Shown: positions 1 to 6,134, counted from the stretch's first letter. The stretch: 6,257 nt of DNA from an uncultured Phascolarctobacterium sp. (GCA_900551335.1 URVO01000081.1:1-6257), one strand, 5' to 3'. Notes: generated by a model from the letters alone, not told the origin. Numbers and translations: made by a program.

Positions 1-661
1 TACTGAACCGACCTTTGCTCCGTTCGAATTCCAAAAGGAAGGCAGCAAATCCTATGATGGCTTCGATATGGACCTGGCTCGCGCTATCGGCAAACAGCTC
101 GGCTACAAGGTTGAAATTGTCAGCATGGGCTTTGATGCGCTGATCCCGGCACTGAACTCCGGCAACATTGATATGGTTGCTGCAGGCATGAGCATCAACG
201 ATGAGCGTAAACAGGCTGTAACCTTCTCTGATCCGTACTACACTTCCGGTCTGACCATCCTCGTAAACAAGGATAACACCGAAATTAAGAGCATTAAAGA
301 TCTCGAAGGCAAACGCATTGCTTGCCAAATCGGCACCACCGGTGAAAAAACTGCAAGAAGCGTTGCAGGCGCAAAGGTAACTGCTTTCAATACTAATGAT
401 GAAGCTGTTATGGAGCTGAAAAACAAGGGTGTTGACGCTGTTATCAACGATGGTCCGGTTGTTGGCTACTACCTGGCACAGGGCGGTAACAAAACCATGA
501 TGACCGTTGGTGACGTTATGGATGCTGAGGAATATGGTCTGGCTGTTAAAAAAGGCAACGACCAGCTGGCTAAGGACGTCAACAAGGCTTTGGCTGAGCT
601 CAAGAAAAACGGCGAATATGATAAGCTTTACAAAACCTGGTTTGGTGAAGTGAAGAAATAA
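1..661 (+). CDS. Polar amino-acid ABC transporter substrate-binding protein (3' part, cut by window start)
   Basis: This is the C-terminal roughly 219 residues of a family 3 extracellular solute-binding protein (SBP_bac_3). The reading frame is open from base 2 (first residues TEPTFAPFEF) and runs to TAA at 659-661. The N-terminus, with its expected signal peptide and lipobox, lies outside the window. Visible family landmarks are the TEPxFAPFEF first strand, the GFDxDL helix, FDALIPALNSGNID, the DERK segment whose Arg normally binds the ligand carboxylate, the QIGTTGE loop, and INDGPVVGYY, whose Asp normally binds the ligand amino group. The protein should capture an amino acid outside the membrane and deliver it to a permease. 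It is about 66% identical by hand count to the next gene, so the two are tandem paralogues. The substrate cannot be read from sequence; a glutamine, arginine or other polar amino acid is likely. Confidence 0.93.
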   Translation, partial: TEPTFAPFEFQKEGSKSYDGFDMDLARAIGKQLGYKVEIVSMGFDALIPALNSGNIDMVAAGMSINDERKQAVTFSDPYYTSGLTILVNKDNTEIKSIKDLEGKRIACQIGTTGEKTARSVAGAKVTAFNTNDEAVMELKNKGVDAVINDGPVVGYYLAQGGNKTMMTVGDVMDAEEYGLAVKKGNDQLAKDVNKALAELKKNGEYDKLYKTWFGEVKK

Positions 662-671
662 TACCTGGTTC

Positions 672-717
672 AAAGCGGAGTGCGCCGTGGTTTCAGAACC
701 ATAACGGACTCCGTTTT
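672..717 (+). terminator. Hairpin terminator or attenuator between the two binding-protein genes
   Basis: A long imperfect hairpin lies 10 bases after the first binding-protein stop. The outer stem is CGGAGT (676-681) with ACTCCG (708-713), extended by AAAG against TTTT at its base. The inner stem is TGGTT (688-692) with AACCA (697-701) around the loop TCAG, and the two are separated by a partly paired internal loop. It ends in only four T residues (714-717), so termination may be partial. That would give more of the first binding protein than of the downstream genes. Confidence 0.6.
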
Positions 718-742
718 ACATTTATTAAAGAAAGAATAAAAA
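715..742 (+). promoter_or_regulatory. Weak candidate sigma-A promoter before the second binding-protein gene
   Basis: TTTACA (715-720, five of six matches to TTGACA) is followed after 16 bases by TAAAAA (737-742, four of six matches to TATAAT) in an AT-rich stretch. The -35 box overlaps the T tail of the upstream terminator. If active, it would let the second binding protein, permease and ATPase be transcribed independently of the first gene. AT-rich gaps often give such matches by chance. Confidence 0.3.
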
Positions 743-764
743 ACTAAATGAGGGGGACTCAAAG

Positions 765-1535
765 ATGAAAAAGGTATTAGTATTTTTAATGACAGCTATT
801 ATGGCCTGCAGCATGCTGCTCGCTGGCTGCGGCGGTGAAGAGAAGAAGGCGGCTGATAACGGCGCGAAGGTTTTGCGTGTCGGCACTGAGCCTGTCTTCG
901 CACCGTTCGAATTTCCTAAGGAAAACAGCAAGGAGCTGACTGGCTTCGACATTGAGCTGATTGAGGCTTTGGGCCAGAAAATGGGCTATAAGGTTGAAAT
1001 GGTCAGCATGGGCTTTGATGCACTGATTCCGGCATTGAACTCTAACAATATCGACGTAGCAATTGCCGGCATGACGATTACTGACGAACGTAAAAAGGTT
1101 GTTGATTTCACTGAATCCTACTACACCTCCGGTCTGATGATCATGGTACGTAAGGACAGCAATGTAAAATCTATTGATGACCTGAAGGGCAAAACCATTG
1201 CCTGCCAAATCGGTACTACCGGTGAAAACAAATCCAGAAGCGTTGAGGGTGCAACTGTAAAGGCCTTCAATACTCAGGACGAGGCTTCTCTGGAGCTGAA
1301 AAATGGCGGTGCTGATGCTGTAATCGGTGATGCTCCTGTTGTTGAATACTATATGACTAAAGCCGGCAAGGAATTTGCAAAAACTGTTGGCGAAAGAATG
1401 GAAGCCGAGCCCTATGGCATTGCTGTTAAAAAAGGCAGCAAGCTGGCTGGTGACCTGAATAAAGCTTTAGCTGAACTGAAAAAGAGCGGCGAATATGATA
1501 AGCTTTATACTAAATGGTTTGGAGAGAAAAAATAA
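765..1535 (+). CDS. Polar amino-acid ABC transporter substrate-binding lipoprotein
   Basis: This is a complete 256-residue family 3 solute-binding protein of normal length. Residues 1-22 form a lipoprotein signal: Lys-Lys start, hydrophobic core, then the lipobox LLAGC with Cys22 as the lipidated residue. A short charged linker follows, so the mature protein should be tethered to the outer face of the membrane. The binding fold spans about residues 37-256. Landmarks are TEPVFAPFEF (41-50), FDALIPALNS (84-93), DERK with Arg109 as the expected carboxylate ligand, QIGTTGE (148-154), and GDAPVVEYY with Asp189 as the expected amino-group ligand. The start is supported by GAGGGGG (750-756), eight bases before ATG. 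It should feed the permease and ATPase downstream. It differs from its upstream paralogue near the pocket (DAPVVE against DGPVVG), which hints at a different ligand preference. The substrate itself is not known. Confidence 0.95.
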   Translation: MKKVLVFLMTAIMACSMLLAGCGGEEKKAADNGAKVLRVGTEPVFAPFEFPKENSKELTGFDIELIEALGQKMGYKVEMVSMGFDALIPALNSNNIDVAIAGMTITDERKKVVDFTESYYTSGLMIMVRKDSNVKSIDDLKGKTIACQIGTTGENKSRSVEGATVKAFNTQDEASLELKNGGADAVIGDAPVVEYYMTKAGKEFAKTVGERMEAEPYGIAVKKGSKLAGDLNKALAELKKSGEYDKLYTKWFGEKK

Positions 1536-1585
1536 GCAGTAGTTTTCTCCGGCCTGCAACTATTTTTTGAAGGGATTGGGAGAAT

Positions 1586-2236
1586 ATGAATTTTGAGCTC
1601 ATGGCAAATTCGTTTCCGCTTTTGCTTGCCGGCGCGGCTATTACCGTAGAGATTACGGCGATGAGCGTAACCTTCGGCCTGCTGATTGGCTGTATGATAG
1701 GTATTGCGCGTCTGTGCAGCATTAAGCCGTTGCGTTATTTTGCTAATGTTTATGTTGATTTTATCCGTGGCACTCCGCTGCTGGTACAAATCTTCCTCGT
1801 TTATTTTGCATTGCCGAATATTATCGGCAGCCGTGTTGATCCGTTTGTAGCAGCAATTTCCGCCTGCTCTATCAACAGTGGTGCGTATGTTGCCGAAATC
1901 TTCCGTGCTGGCATCCAGTCTATCGACAAGGGCCAGATGGAGGCAGGCCGCAGCCTGGGTATGACCTGGGCGCAGACCATGCGTTATATCATTATGCCGC
2001 AGGCCTTCAAGCGCATCATTCCTCCTTTGGGCAATGAGTTCATCGCCATGCTGAAGGATTCTTCTCTGGTTTCCGTTATCGGCTTCGAGGAGCTGACTCG
2101 CCGTGGCCAGCTGATTATTGCCCGCACCTACGCTTCCTTTGAAATCTGGATGGCTGTAGCTATTATCTATTTGATTATGACCTTTGCTGTAGCAAGGTTC
2201 ACGGGTTATCTGGAGCGGAGGTTTGACACGAAATGA
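1586..2236 (+). CDS. Polar amino-acid ABC transporter permease (His/Glu/Gln/Arg type)
   Basis: This 216-residue integral membrane protein has the usual length for the HisM/GlnP-type permease family (BPD_transp_1). Hydrophobic segments occur at about 10-40, 52-80, 87-105, 150-166 and 185-205. The motif [10 protein letters not shown] (61-70) is characteristic of amino-acid permeases. The cytoplasmic EAA loop (from EAGRSLGM at 119-126 to [10 protein letters not shown] at 137-146) is where the ATPase docks, and it is followed by the conserved [11 protein letters not shown]. The protein probably works as a homodimer, since only one permease gene is present. It lies 50 bases after the binding-protein gene with no terminator between them. 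AAGGG and GGGAG both occur within 16 bases upstream of ATG. A second Met at residue 6 is a possible alternative start. The stop overlaps the ATPase start by ATGA, implying coupled translation. Confidence 0.95.
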   Translation: MNFELMANSFPLLLAGAAITVEITAMSVTFGLLIGCMIGIARLCSIKPLRYFANVYVDFIRGTPLLVQIFLVYFALPNIIGSRVDPFVAAISACSINSGAYVAEIFRAGIQSIDKGQMEAGRSLGMTWAQTMRYIIMPQAFKRIIPPLGNEFIAMLKDSSLVSVIGFEELTRRGQLIIARTYASFEIWMAVAIIYLIMTFAVARFTGYLERRFDTK

Positions 2237-2964
2237 GCAAGGATATGATAGTAATCAAAGGCTTGGAAAAAAGCTTTGGTGATTTACATGTACTCAGGGG
2301 CGTAAACCTGACGATTGCCGAAAAAGAGGTTGTTGTTATCATCGGCCCCAGCGGCAGCGGCAAGAGTACGCTGCTGCGCTGCATCAACTTTTTAGAGGAG
2401 CCTACCGGCGGCAGTATCGTTATCGACGGCATTCCGCTGAACGGCGAGGCTAATATCAACGAAATCCGTAAGGAAGTCGGCATGGTATTCCAGCGCTTCA
2501 ATCTTTTCCCGCATATGACTGTTCTGCAGAACCTGATGCTGGCACCGATGAAAGTGCGCGGCGTGTCTAAGGAAGAAGCAGAAAAAACTGCGCATATGTA
2601 TCTGAAAAAGGTTGGCATGGAAGAGAAGGCCAACAACTATCCTGACCAGCTCAGCGGCGGGCAACAGCAGCGTGTAGCGATTGCGCGTGCGCTGTGCATG
2701 AAGCCGAAGGCTTTGCTGTTTGACGAGCCGACGAGTGCTCTTGACCCGGAAATGGTTAACGAGGTTCTCGACGTTATGAAGCAGCTGGCTAACGAAGGCA
2801 TGACGATGGCAGTTGTAACGCATGAAATGGGCTTTGCCCGTGAGGTTGGCGACAGAGTCTGCTTTGTTGACGGTGGTGTTATTCTGGAGGAAGGCACGCC
2901 GGAGCAGGTCTTTGGCAGCCCGAAGGAAGAACGCACGAAGAGCTTCCTGTCGAAAATTTTATAA
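2233..2964 (+). CDS. Polar amino-acid ABC transporter ATP-binding protein
   Basis: This 243-residue cytoplasmic ATPase powers the importer formed with the preceding permease and binding protein. All nucleotide-binding motifs are intact: Walker [10 protein letters not shown] (38-46), Q-loop Gln87 in [10 protein letters not shown], the ABC signature LSGGQQQR (140-147), Walker B ALLFDEP (160-166) with catalytic Glu165, D-loop SALD (168-171) and switch His197. The [14 protein letters not shown] and [13 protein letters not shown] segments are typical of the GlnQ/HisP-type polar amino-acid subfamily. The ATG shares bases with the permease TGA, and GGAGG at 2217-2221 lies 11 bases upstream. A strong terminator starts 10 bases after the stop, so this is the last gene of the operon. 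Length and motifs are normal. The symbol glnQ is often used for such genes, but the substrate here is unproven. Confidence 0.96.
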   Translation: MSKDMIVIKGLEKSFGDLHVLRGVNLTIAEKEVVVIIGPSGSGKSTLLRCINFLEEPTGGSIVIDGIPLNGEANINEIRKEVGMVFQRFNLFPHMTVLQNLMLAPMKVRGVSKEEAEKTAHMYLKKVGMEEKANNYPDQLSGGQQQRVAIARALCMKPKALLFDEPTSALDPEMVNEVLDVMKQLANEGMTMAVVTHEMGFAREVGDRVCFVDGGVILEEGTPEQVFGSPKEERTKSFLSKIL

Positions 2965-2974
2965 GCTTAACCGG

Positions 2975-3008
2975 AGCAGCTCCTGCACATTGTGCGGAGC
3001 TGCTTTTT
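2975..3008 (+). terminator. Rho-independent terminator of the ABC importer operon
   Basis: AGCAGCTCC (2975-2983) pairs perfectly with GGAGCTGCT (2996-3004). The stem continues, after one bulged T, as GCAC (2985-2988) with GTGC (2992-2995) around a three-base loop. A run of five T residues (3004-3008) follows directly. It begins 10 bases after the ATPase stop codon. Confidence 0.92.
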
Positions 3009-3026
3009 GCAGTGCAGAGGCAAGCG

Positions 3027-3080
3027 TGTGGTTTTATTCGGAAAGAGTCGATTCGGAAGAAACCGAATAAAAAATCCACA
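3027..3080. repeat. Inverted repeat in the convergent intergenic gap
   Basis: TTTTATTCGG (3032-3041) is the perfect reverse complement of CCGAATAAAA (3063-3072). The arms extend to TGTGG (3027-3031) against CCACA (3076-3080) with a three-base bulge. The loop carries a second ATTCGG (3051-3056) that can pair with the same CCGAAT (3063-3068), so two exclusive hairpins are possible. Neither strand has a T tract straight after the stem, so it is not a standard terminator. Its role is unknown. Confidence 0.5.
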
Positions 3081-3083
3081 TAG

Positions 3084-3124
3084 AAAAAGCCGGCACCTTA
3101 GAGTATTTCTAAGATGTCGGCTTT
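3084..3124 (-). terminator. Rho-independent terminator of the azlCD transcript
   Basis: A 17-pair stem (3086-3102 against 3108-3124) with one mismatch and one G-T pair surrounds a five-base loop. Read on the minus strand it is followed by five T residues (complement of 3084-3088), seven bases after the azlD stop. The plus-strand side has only three T residues, so termination should mainly act on leftward transcripts, though the stem may also block rightward read-through. Confidence 0.88.
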
Positions 3125-3130
3125 GCTGCT

Positions 3131-3460
3131 TTACACGAAGATATATTGCACGAGCAGCATATAACCAATCGTTCCGGCTGCGATAGTCAAAAGCAGATTG
3201 CGCACTGTAGCCTGCAGGAGGACGGTGAGGGCGACGGCGATGGCTTCAGGCAGACCGTGGTAGCCGCTGAAGATTTGCGTATCCTTGAGCGAGTAGACTA
3301 CAAGCATACCCATAACCGCGGTGGGCAGCATTTTACCCAAAAAGACAACGAGCGGCGGAGTTTTTTTATTCGCAGGGAAGAGTACAAACGGCAGAAAGCG
3401 TGTTACCATCGTCCCGGCGACGACAGCAGCAATTGTTATGATTTCTTCAGACAATGTCAT
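3131..3460 (-). CDS. azlD: AzlD family branched-chain amino-acid transport subunit
   Basis: This 109-residue, very hydrophobic protein matches the small AzlD family. It shows the early TRFLPFVLFP segment (20-29), then VVFLGKMLPTAVMGMLVVYS with the conserved LP-A-MG pattern, and two more membrane stretches at about 72-90 and 92-108. AzlD works with AzlC, and in characterised members the pair exports branched-chain amino acids or analogues such as azaleucine. The small subunit carries no transport signature of its own. ATG at 3460-3458 overlaps the azlC TGA as ATGA, and a perfect AAAGGAGG (complement of 3470-3477) sits nine bases upstream, so the start is secure. A strong terminator follows seven bases after the stop. 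The actual substrate in this organism is inferred from the family. Confidence 0.9.
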   Translation of the reverse strand: MTLSEEIITIAAVVAGTMVTRFLPFVLFPANKKTPPLVVFLGKMLPTAVMGMLVVYSLKDTQIFSGYHGLPEAIAVALTVLLQATVRNLLLTIAAGTIGYMLLVQYIFV

Positions 3461-4152
3461 AGTTTTATGCCTCCTTTATAGTAGGCGGTGACAAAGACGG
3501 CAAGCAGAAGCAGCATGGCCGGCGGAATAAAGCTTTGCGGTCCGATGAGCACGAGGCAGAGCAGCGGAAGCGCTATGCCTAAAATAGCAGGAGTGTGATT
3601 TTCTGTCGCCTGCCATTGGCTGACGAAGATGGCTGTGAAAAGTGCGACGAGCGCAAAGTCCAGCCCCTTGGTATTGATATTCAGACTGCTGCCGAGAATG
3701 CCGCCAATGGTTGCACCTGCTACCCAATAAATTTGGTTGAGCATGGTAACAAAGGTCATGAACCAGCCTTTATCAATGCCGTCAGGAATATCAGCGCTGC
3801 AATTGATGGCGAAGGATTCATCGCACATGCCAAAAATCAGATAGAATTTTTTCAGACCTATGCCCTTGTATTTTTCCAGCATCGTGAGGCCGTAAAACAG
3901 ATGGCGTGAGTTAATCATGAGCGCCATGAAGAAGCAGTAGAGCGGATTAAAGGGACTTAGCAGCATCGTTACGAGAAGAAATTCCATGCTGCCGGCATAA
4001 ACGAGCGCGCTGGTAAAAAACGGGTACCAGGGCGAAAAGCCCTTGCTGCAAATGTAGAAGCCGTAGGAAATTCCTAAAAAAAGAAACGCTGCACAAATTG
4101 GCAGCGTCAGTGGAAAAGCAGCTTTGAATGCTTGTGTATATTTGTTGTTCAT
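3457..4152 (-). CDS. azlC: AzlC family branched-chain amino-acid exporter
   Basis: This multi-pass membrane protein of the AzlC family probably forms a branched-chain amino-acid exporter with AzlD. Family marks are the N-terminal FPLTLPICAAFLFLGISYG, the YAGSMEF segment, the conserved NSRHLFYG loop, the CDESFA motif, and a C-terminal half of closely spaced helices. I place the start at 4152 (231 residues). An in-frame ATG at 4182 would give 241 residues, but it has no ribosome site and lies only about a dozen bases from the predicted transcript start. The 4152 ATG has AGG (complement of 4161-4163) eight bases upstream, which is still weak. Expression should come from the strong promoter at 4201-4229. 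It is translationally coupled to azlD by ATGA. Family assignment is firm; the start is moderately sure. Confidence 0.88.
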   Translation of the reverse strand: MNNKYTQAFKAAFPLTLPICAAFLFLGISYGFYICSKGFSPWYPFFTSALVYAGSMEFLLVTMLLSPFNPLYCFFMALMINSRHLFYGLTMLEKYKGIGLKKFYLIFGMCDESFAINCSADIPDGIDKGWFMTFVTMLNQIYWVAGATIGGILGSSLNINTKGLDFALVALFTAIFVSQWQATENHTPAILGIALPLLCLVLIGPQSFIPPAMLLLLAVFVTAYYKGGIKL

Positions 4153-4177
4153 AAGTTTAACCTGCACAATTCTTGTA

Positions 4178-4187
4178 TTCATATGAA
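4178..4187. promoter_or_regulatory. Palindrome just downstream of the azlC promoter, possible operator
   Basis: TTCATATGAA is a perfect 10-base palindrome lying about 7-17 bases after the predicted azlC transcript start, a position where a bound repressor would block transcription. Palindromes of this length are expected several times in 6 kb by chance, so only its position makes it notable. Confidence 0.25.
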
Positions 4188-4200
4188 ATATGTAGGTTAT

Positions 4201-4229
4201 ATTTTACTGTATCCTGATGAATTTGTCAA
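4201..4229 (-). promoter_or_regulatory. Sigma-A type promoter of azlCD
   Basis: On the minus strand a perfect TTGACA (-35, complement of 4224-4229) is followed after exactly 17 bases by TAAAAT (-10, complement of 4201-4206, five of six matches to TATAAT). Transcription should begin near 4194. The -35 box contains the TGA stop codon of the LacI-type gene (4226-4228). This is the best promoter match in the window. Confidence 0.8.
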
Positions 4230-5293
4230 CGCTGTGGCGCGGGACCGCTGCTAGAGCGGGCGATAAGACGGCATTTGTATTCTACATGGGTAATAGAAGC
4301 GAATTTGCCGTGATGCTCATAGCTGGCGATTTCCTCCTGCAGCAGCTTGAAGGCGCTCTTGCCGCACTCGGTGAGCGAGTTGTCAATCGTCGTGAGGCTG
4401 ATGCCGTGCAGCTGCGAGGGGAAGATGTTATCAAAGCCGCACAGGCTGATATCCTCAGGTATACGCAGGCCCTTGTCGATGATGGCGTTATAGGCACCGT
4501 AGCCGAGCATGTCATTAATGGTGACAATGGCGGTGGTTTCCGGTGTTTGCTCCAGACATTTGCAGGCAAGCTCATAGCCGGTGGCATATTCCACGTCAAT
4601 GTGCGAAAGCTCATAGTCAGGCGTGATTTCCTTCGTGAAAACCTTCAGGCTGGCACAGGCCGCCTTGCAGATATCCTCCAGACCTTGGCAGCGGCGCACA
4701 CGCGAGGTATGCTGGTCGTTGAGCGTGGTGGAGAGATAGGCGATGTGCTTATGCCCAAGCTCCGTCAGATGGCGGCCAATGAGCTGACCGGCAGTGAAGT
4801 TGTTCATATCGACGGTCGCCAGCTCCAAATCGCCGCGACGGTCGCCGATAGCGACGACGGGCAGATAGTGGCTGAGCTCATAGGCGAGCTGTGGCTGCTG
4901 GGGAATCATAGCGAAGATTACGCCGGCAACATTGAACTTACGAGCCTGTTCCATGATGAAGCGCTCCGTATCAGTGTCCCAGTACGTTGTGCGCACAGAG
5001 GTAACGAAGCCCTGCTTACGCGCAGCAATTTCAATGCCCTGGATAATTGTTGTGTAGAAGGGATTGAACAGCGAAGGGCAGATAATGATAATCAGTGTAT
5101 CTGACGGCTTAATCAGAGCATAGCTTTGATGCTTGCTGTTTTTATAGCCCATGCTGTCAGCCAGAGCAAAGACAGTTTTGATTGTTTCTGTATTAAAGCG
5201 GTCGATGCTGCGGCGGTTGAGAATCATGGACACGCTGGCAGGCGAAAGCCCTGCTTTGGCAGCAATGTCCTTGAGTGTTACTTTTTTCGGCAT
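4226..5293 (-). CDS. LacI family transcriptional regulator
   Basis: This 355-residue regulator has the normal LacI/GalR length. Residues 5-26 form the helix-turn-helix (TLKDIAAKAGLSPASVSMIL), followed by the linker ending near MGYKNSKHQSYAL (48-60). The rest is a periplasmic-binding-protein-like effector domain: NPFYTTIIQGIE (77-88), GRHLTELGHKHIAYLS (173-188), TINDMLGYGAYNAI (258-271) and IPEDISLCGFDNI (278-290). It should bind an operator as a dimer and respond to a small ligand, classically a sugar or nucleoside. The linker lacks the usual Ala-Arg pair before its Leu. ATG at 5293 has AAAGGA (complement of 5300-5305) six bases upstream. It lies between a glycerophosphodiester phosphodiesterase and azlCD on the same strand, and no terminator separates it from azlC. 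Target genes and effector cannot be read from the sequence. Confidence 0.93.
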   Translation of the reverse strand: MPKKVTLKDIAAKAGLSPASVSMILNRRSIDRFNTETIKTVFALADSMGYKNSKHQSYALIKPSDTLIIIICPSLFNPFYTTIIQGIEIAARKQGFVTSVRTTYWDTDTERFIMEQARKFNVAGVIFAMIPQQPQLAYELSHYLPVVAIGDRRGDLELATVDMNNFTAGQLIGRHLTELGHKHIAYLSTTLNDQHTSRVRRCQGLEDICKAACASLKVFTKEITPDYELSHIDVEYATGYELACKCLEQTPETTAIVTINDMLGYGAYNAIIDKGLRIPEDISLCGFDNIFPSQLHGISLTTIDNSLTECGKSAFKLLQEEIASYEHHGKFASITHVEYKCRLIARSSSGPAPQR

Positions 5294-5313
5294 GGGAGTT
5301 CCTTTCTAGCTTA

Positions 5314-5322
5314 ATAATAACA
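5314..5322 (-). promoter_or_regulatory. Candidate extended -10 promoter for the LacI-type gene
   Basis: On the minus strand TGTTATTAT (complement of 5314-5322) fits an extended -10 element (TG, one base, then TATTAT with five of six consensus matches). No good -35 box is seen, as is allowed for extended -10 promoters. The transcript leader would be only about 14 bases but would keep the ribosome site at 5300-5305. It lies at the tail of the upstream terminator. Confidence 0.35.
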
Positions 5323-5353
5323 AAAGACAGGCTCCCCAAAATGGGGAGCTGTC
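5322..5353 (-). terminator. Rho-independent terminator of the phosphodiesterase gene
   Basis: Read on the minus strand, GCTCCCC pairs with GGGGAGC (complements of 5343-5349 and 5331-5337) around a five-base loop. The stem is extended past one bulged base by GACA against TGTC and followed by TTTTG (complement of 5321-5325). It starts 22 bases after the phosphodiesterase stop and should separate that gene from the LacI-type gene. Confidence 0.85.
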
Positions 5354-5375
5354 GGTTAATTTTATGATAGCTGGC

Positions 5376-6104
5376 TTAGCGGCTGATAACCTTAGCAGCC
5401 TTGTCCGGGAAGTTGGTGATGAGGATATCGGTGCCTGCATCAATGAGCTGCTGCATGAGCTCTTCGTCGTTCGGTGTCCAAGCCTGCAGAATAATGCCGT
5501 GCTTGTGCAGGTCAGCGGCAACGCCATCCTTCAGGCAGAAGTTGCTGCGGGAGTTAACGGATGCAGCACCTTGGGAAGCAGCATAATCGCCTACGTTCAT
5601 CAGCCAGGTGTCTATCAAAAGACCACATTTAGCTTCCGGCATGAGCTTTTTGATTCTGGCAATGGTGTAGTGGTTGAAGGAGGAGTACCAAACCTGCTCT
5701 TCCAGGCCGTATTCCTTGACCATAGCGATCAGCTTTTCTTCAATGCCTTCATATTCAAAATAGCTGGTTTTGAGCTCGATGTTGGTGATAAGCTTCGTGG
5801 TTTTCAGCCAGTCGAAGTATTCGCGCATTGTCGGAATGGTTTGGCGCGGGAAGAAGCCTTTGATATTTACGCCGACGGAAAGCATTTTGAGCTCTTCTAA
5901 GGTATGGTCCTTGAGCAGGCCGCTGCCGTTGGTGGTGCGGTCCAGCATTTCGTCGTGCATAATGACGATTTCGCCGTCCTTGGTCAATTGAATATCTAAT
6001 TCAATGCCATCAGCCTTGGTTTCCTCTGCAACCTTTTGGAAGGCGAGCATAGTGTTTTCGGGGTAGTAGCCGCTGAAGCCGCGGTGTGCAAAAATCATAG
6101 TCAT
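5376..6104 (-). CDS. Glycerophosphodiester phosphodiesterase
   Basis: This enzyme hydrolyses glycerophosphodiesters, the deacylated phospholipid products, to sn-glycerol 3-phosphate and an alcohol. The fold is the GDPD TIM barrel at the short bacterial length. The following positions are counted from an ATG at 6110. Active-site marks are HRG (His9, Arg10), PENT (17-20), ELD with metal ligands Glu37 and Asp39, MHDEMLDRTTNG with catalytic His52, and IELK with Glu112. The C-terminal barrel part contains LQAWTPND (208-215) and TDILITNFPD (227-236). There is no signal peptide, so it should be cytoplasmic. I choose the ATG at 6104 (242 residues), because AAGGA (complement of 6113-6117) is eight bases upstream of it but only two bases from the ATG at 6110. 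It is followed by its own terminator. The role, scavenging glycerol phosphate or recycling phospholipid, is inferred from the family. Confidence 0.94.
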   Translation of the reverse strand: MTMIFAHRGFSGYYPENTMLAFQKVAEETKADGIELDIQLTKDGEIVIMHDEMLDRTTNGSGLLKDHTLEELKMLSVGVNIKGFFPRQTIPTMREYFDWLKTTKLITNIELKTSYFEYEGIEEKLIAMVKEYGLEEQVWYSSFNHYTIARIKKLMPEAKCGLLIDTWLMNVGDYAASQGAASVNSRSNFCLKDGVAADLHKHGIILQAWTPNDEELMQQLIDAGTDILITNFPDKAAKVISR

Positions 6105-6112
6105 TTGCATTT

Positions 6113-6120
6113 TCCTTCTT
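6113..6120 (-). promoter_or_regulatory. Ribosome binding site deciding the phosphodiesterase start
   Basis: On the minus strand AAGAAGGA (complement of 6113-6120) is the only Shine-Dalgarno-like sequence here. It is eight bases from the ATG at 6104 but only two from the ATG at 6110, which favours the inner start. Confidence 0.6.
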
Positions 6121-6134
6121 TCTTACAAGCTGCG

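Noticed and set aside
1521..1550. Inverted repeat GGAGA...TCTCC at the end of the second binding-protein gene
   Set aside because: The stem is short, has a bulge and lacks a following T tract, so it is not a terminator. It could slightly stabilise the mRNA end, but nothing supports this.
2199..2636. A 145-codon minus-strand open frame over the ATPase start
   Set aside because: It is a shadow of the ABC ATPase gene, low in complexity and without a ribosome site or family features.
2822..3070. An 82-codon plus-strand frame running past the ATPase stop
   Set aside because: Most of it is another frame of the ATPase, and it continues through the strong operon terminator, so it is unlikely to be translated.
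3146..3481. A 111-codon plus-strand frame opposite azlD
   Set aside because: It is antisense to azlD, which has a perfect ribosome site and the membrane pattern of its family. The plus-strand product is very polar and unrecognised.
4217..5104. A 295-codon plus-strand open frame
   Set aside because: It lies antisense inside the LacI-type gene, whose minus-strand frame shows all family motifs. The plus-strand translation resembles no protein family, lacks a ribosome site, and is explained by the codon bias of the real gene.
5364..5900. A 178-codon plus-strand open frame
   Set aside because: It is antisense to the phosphodiesterase, which carries intact catalytic residues on the other strand. 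The plus-strand product has no recognisable domain.
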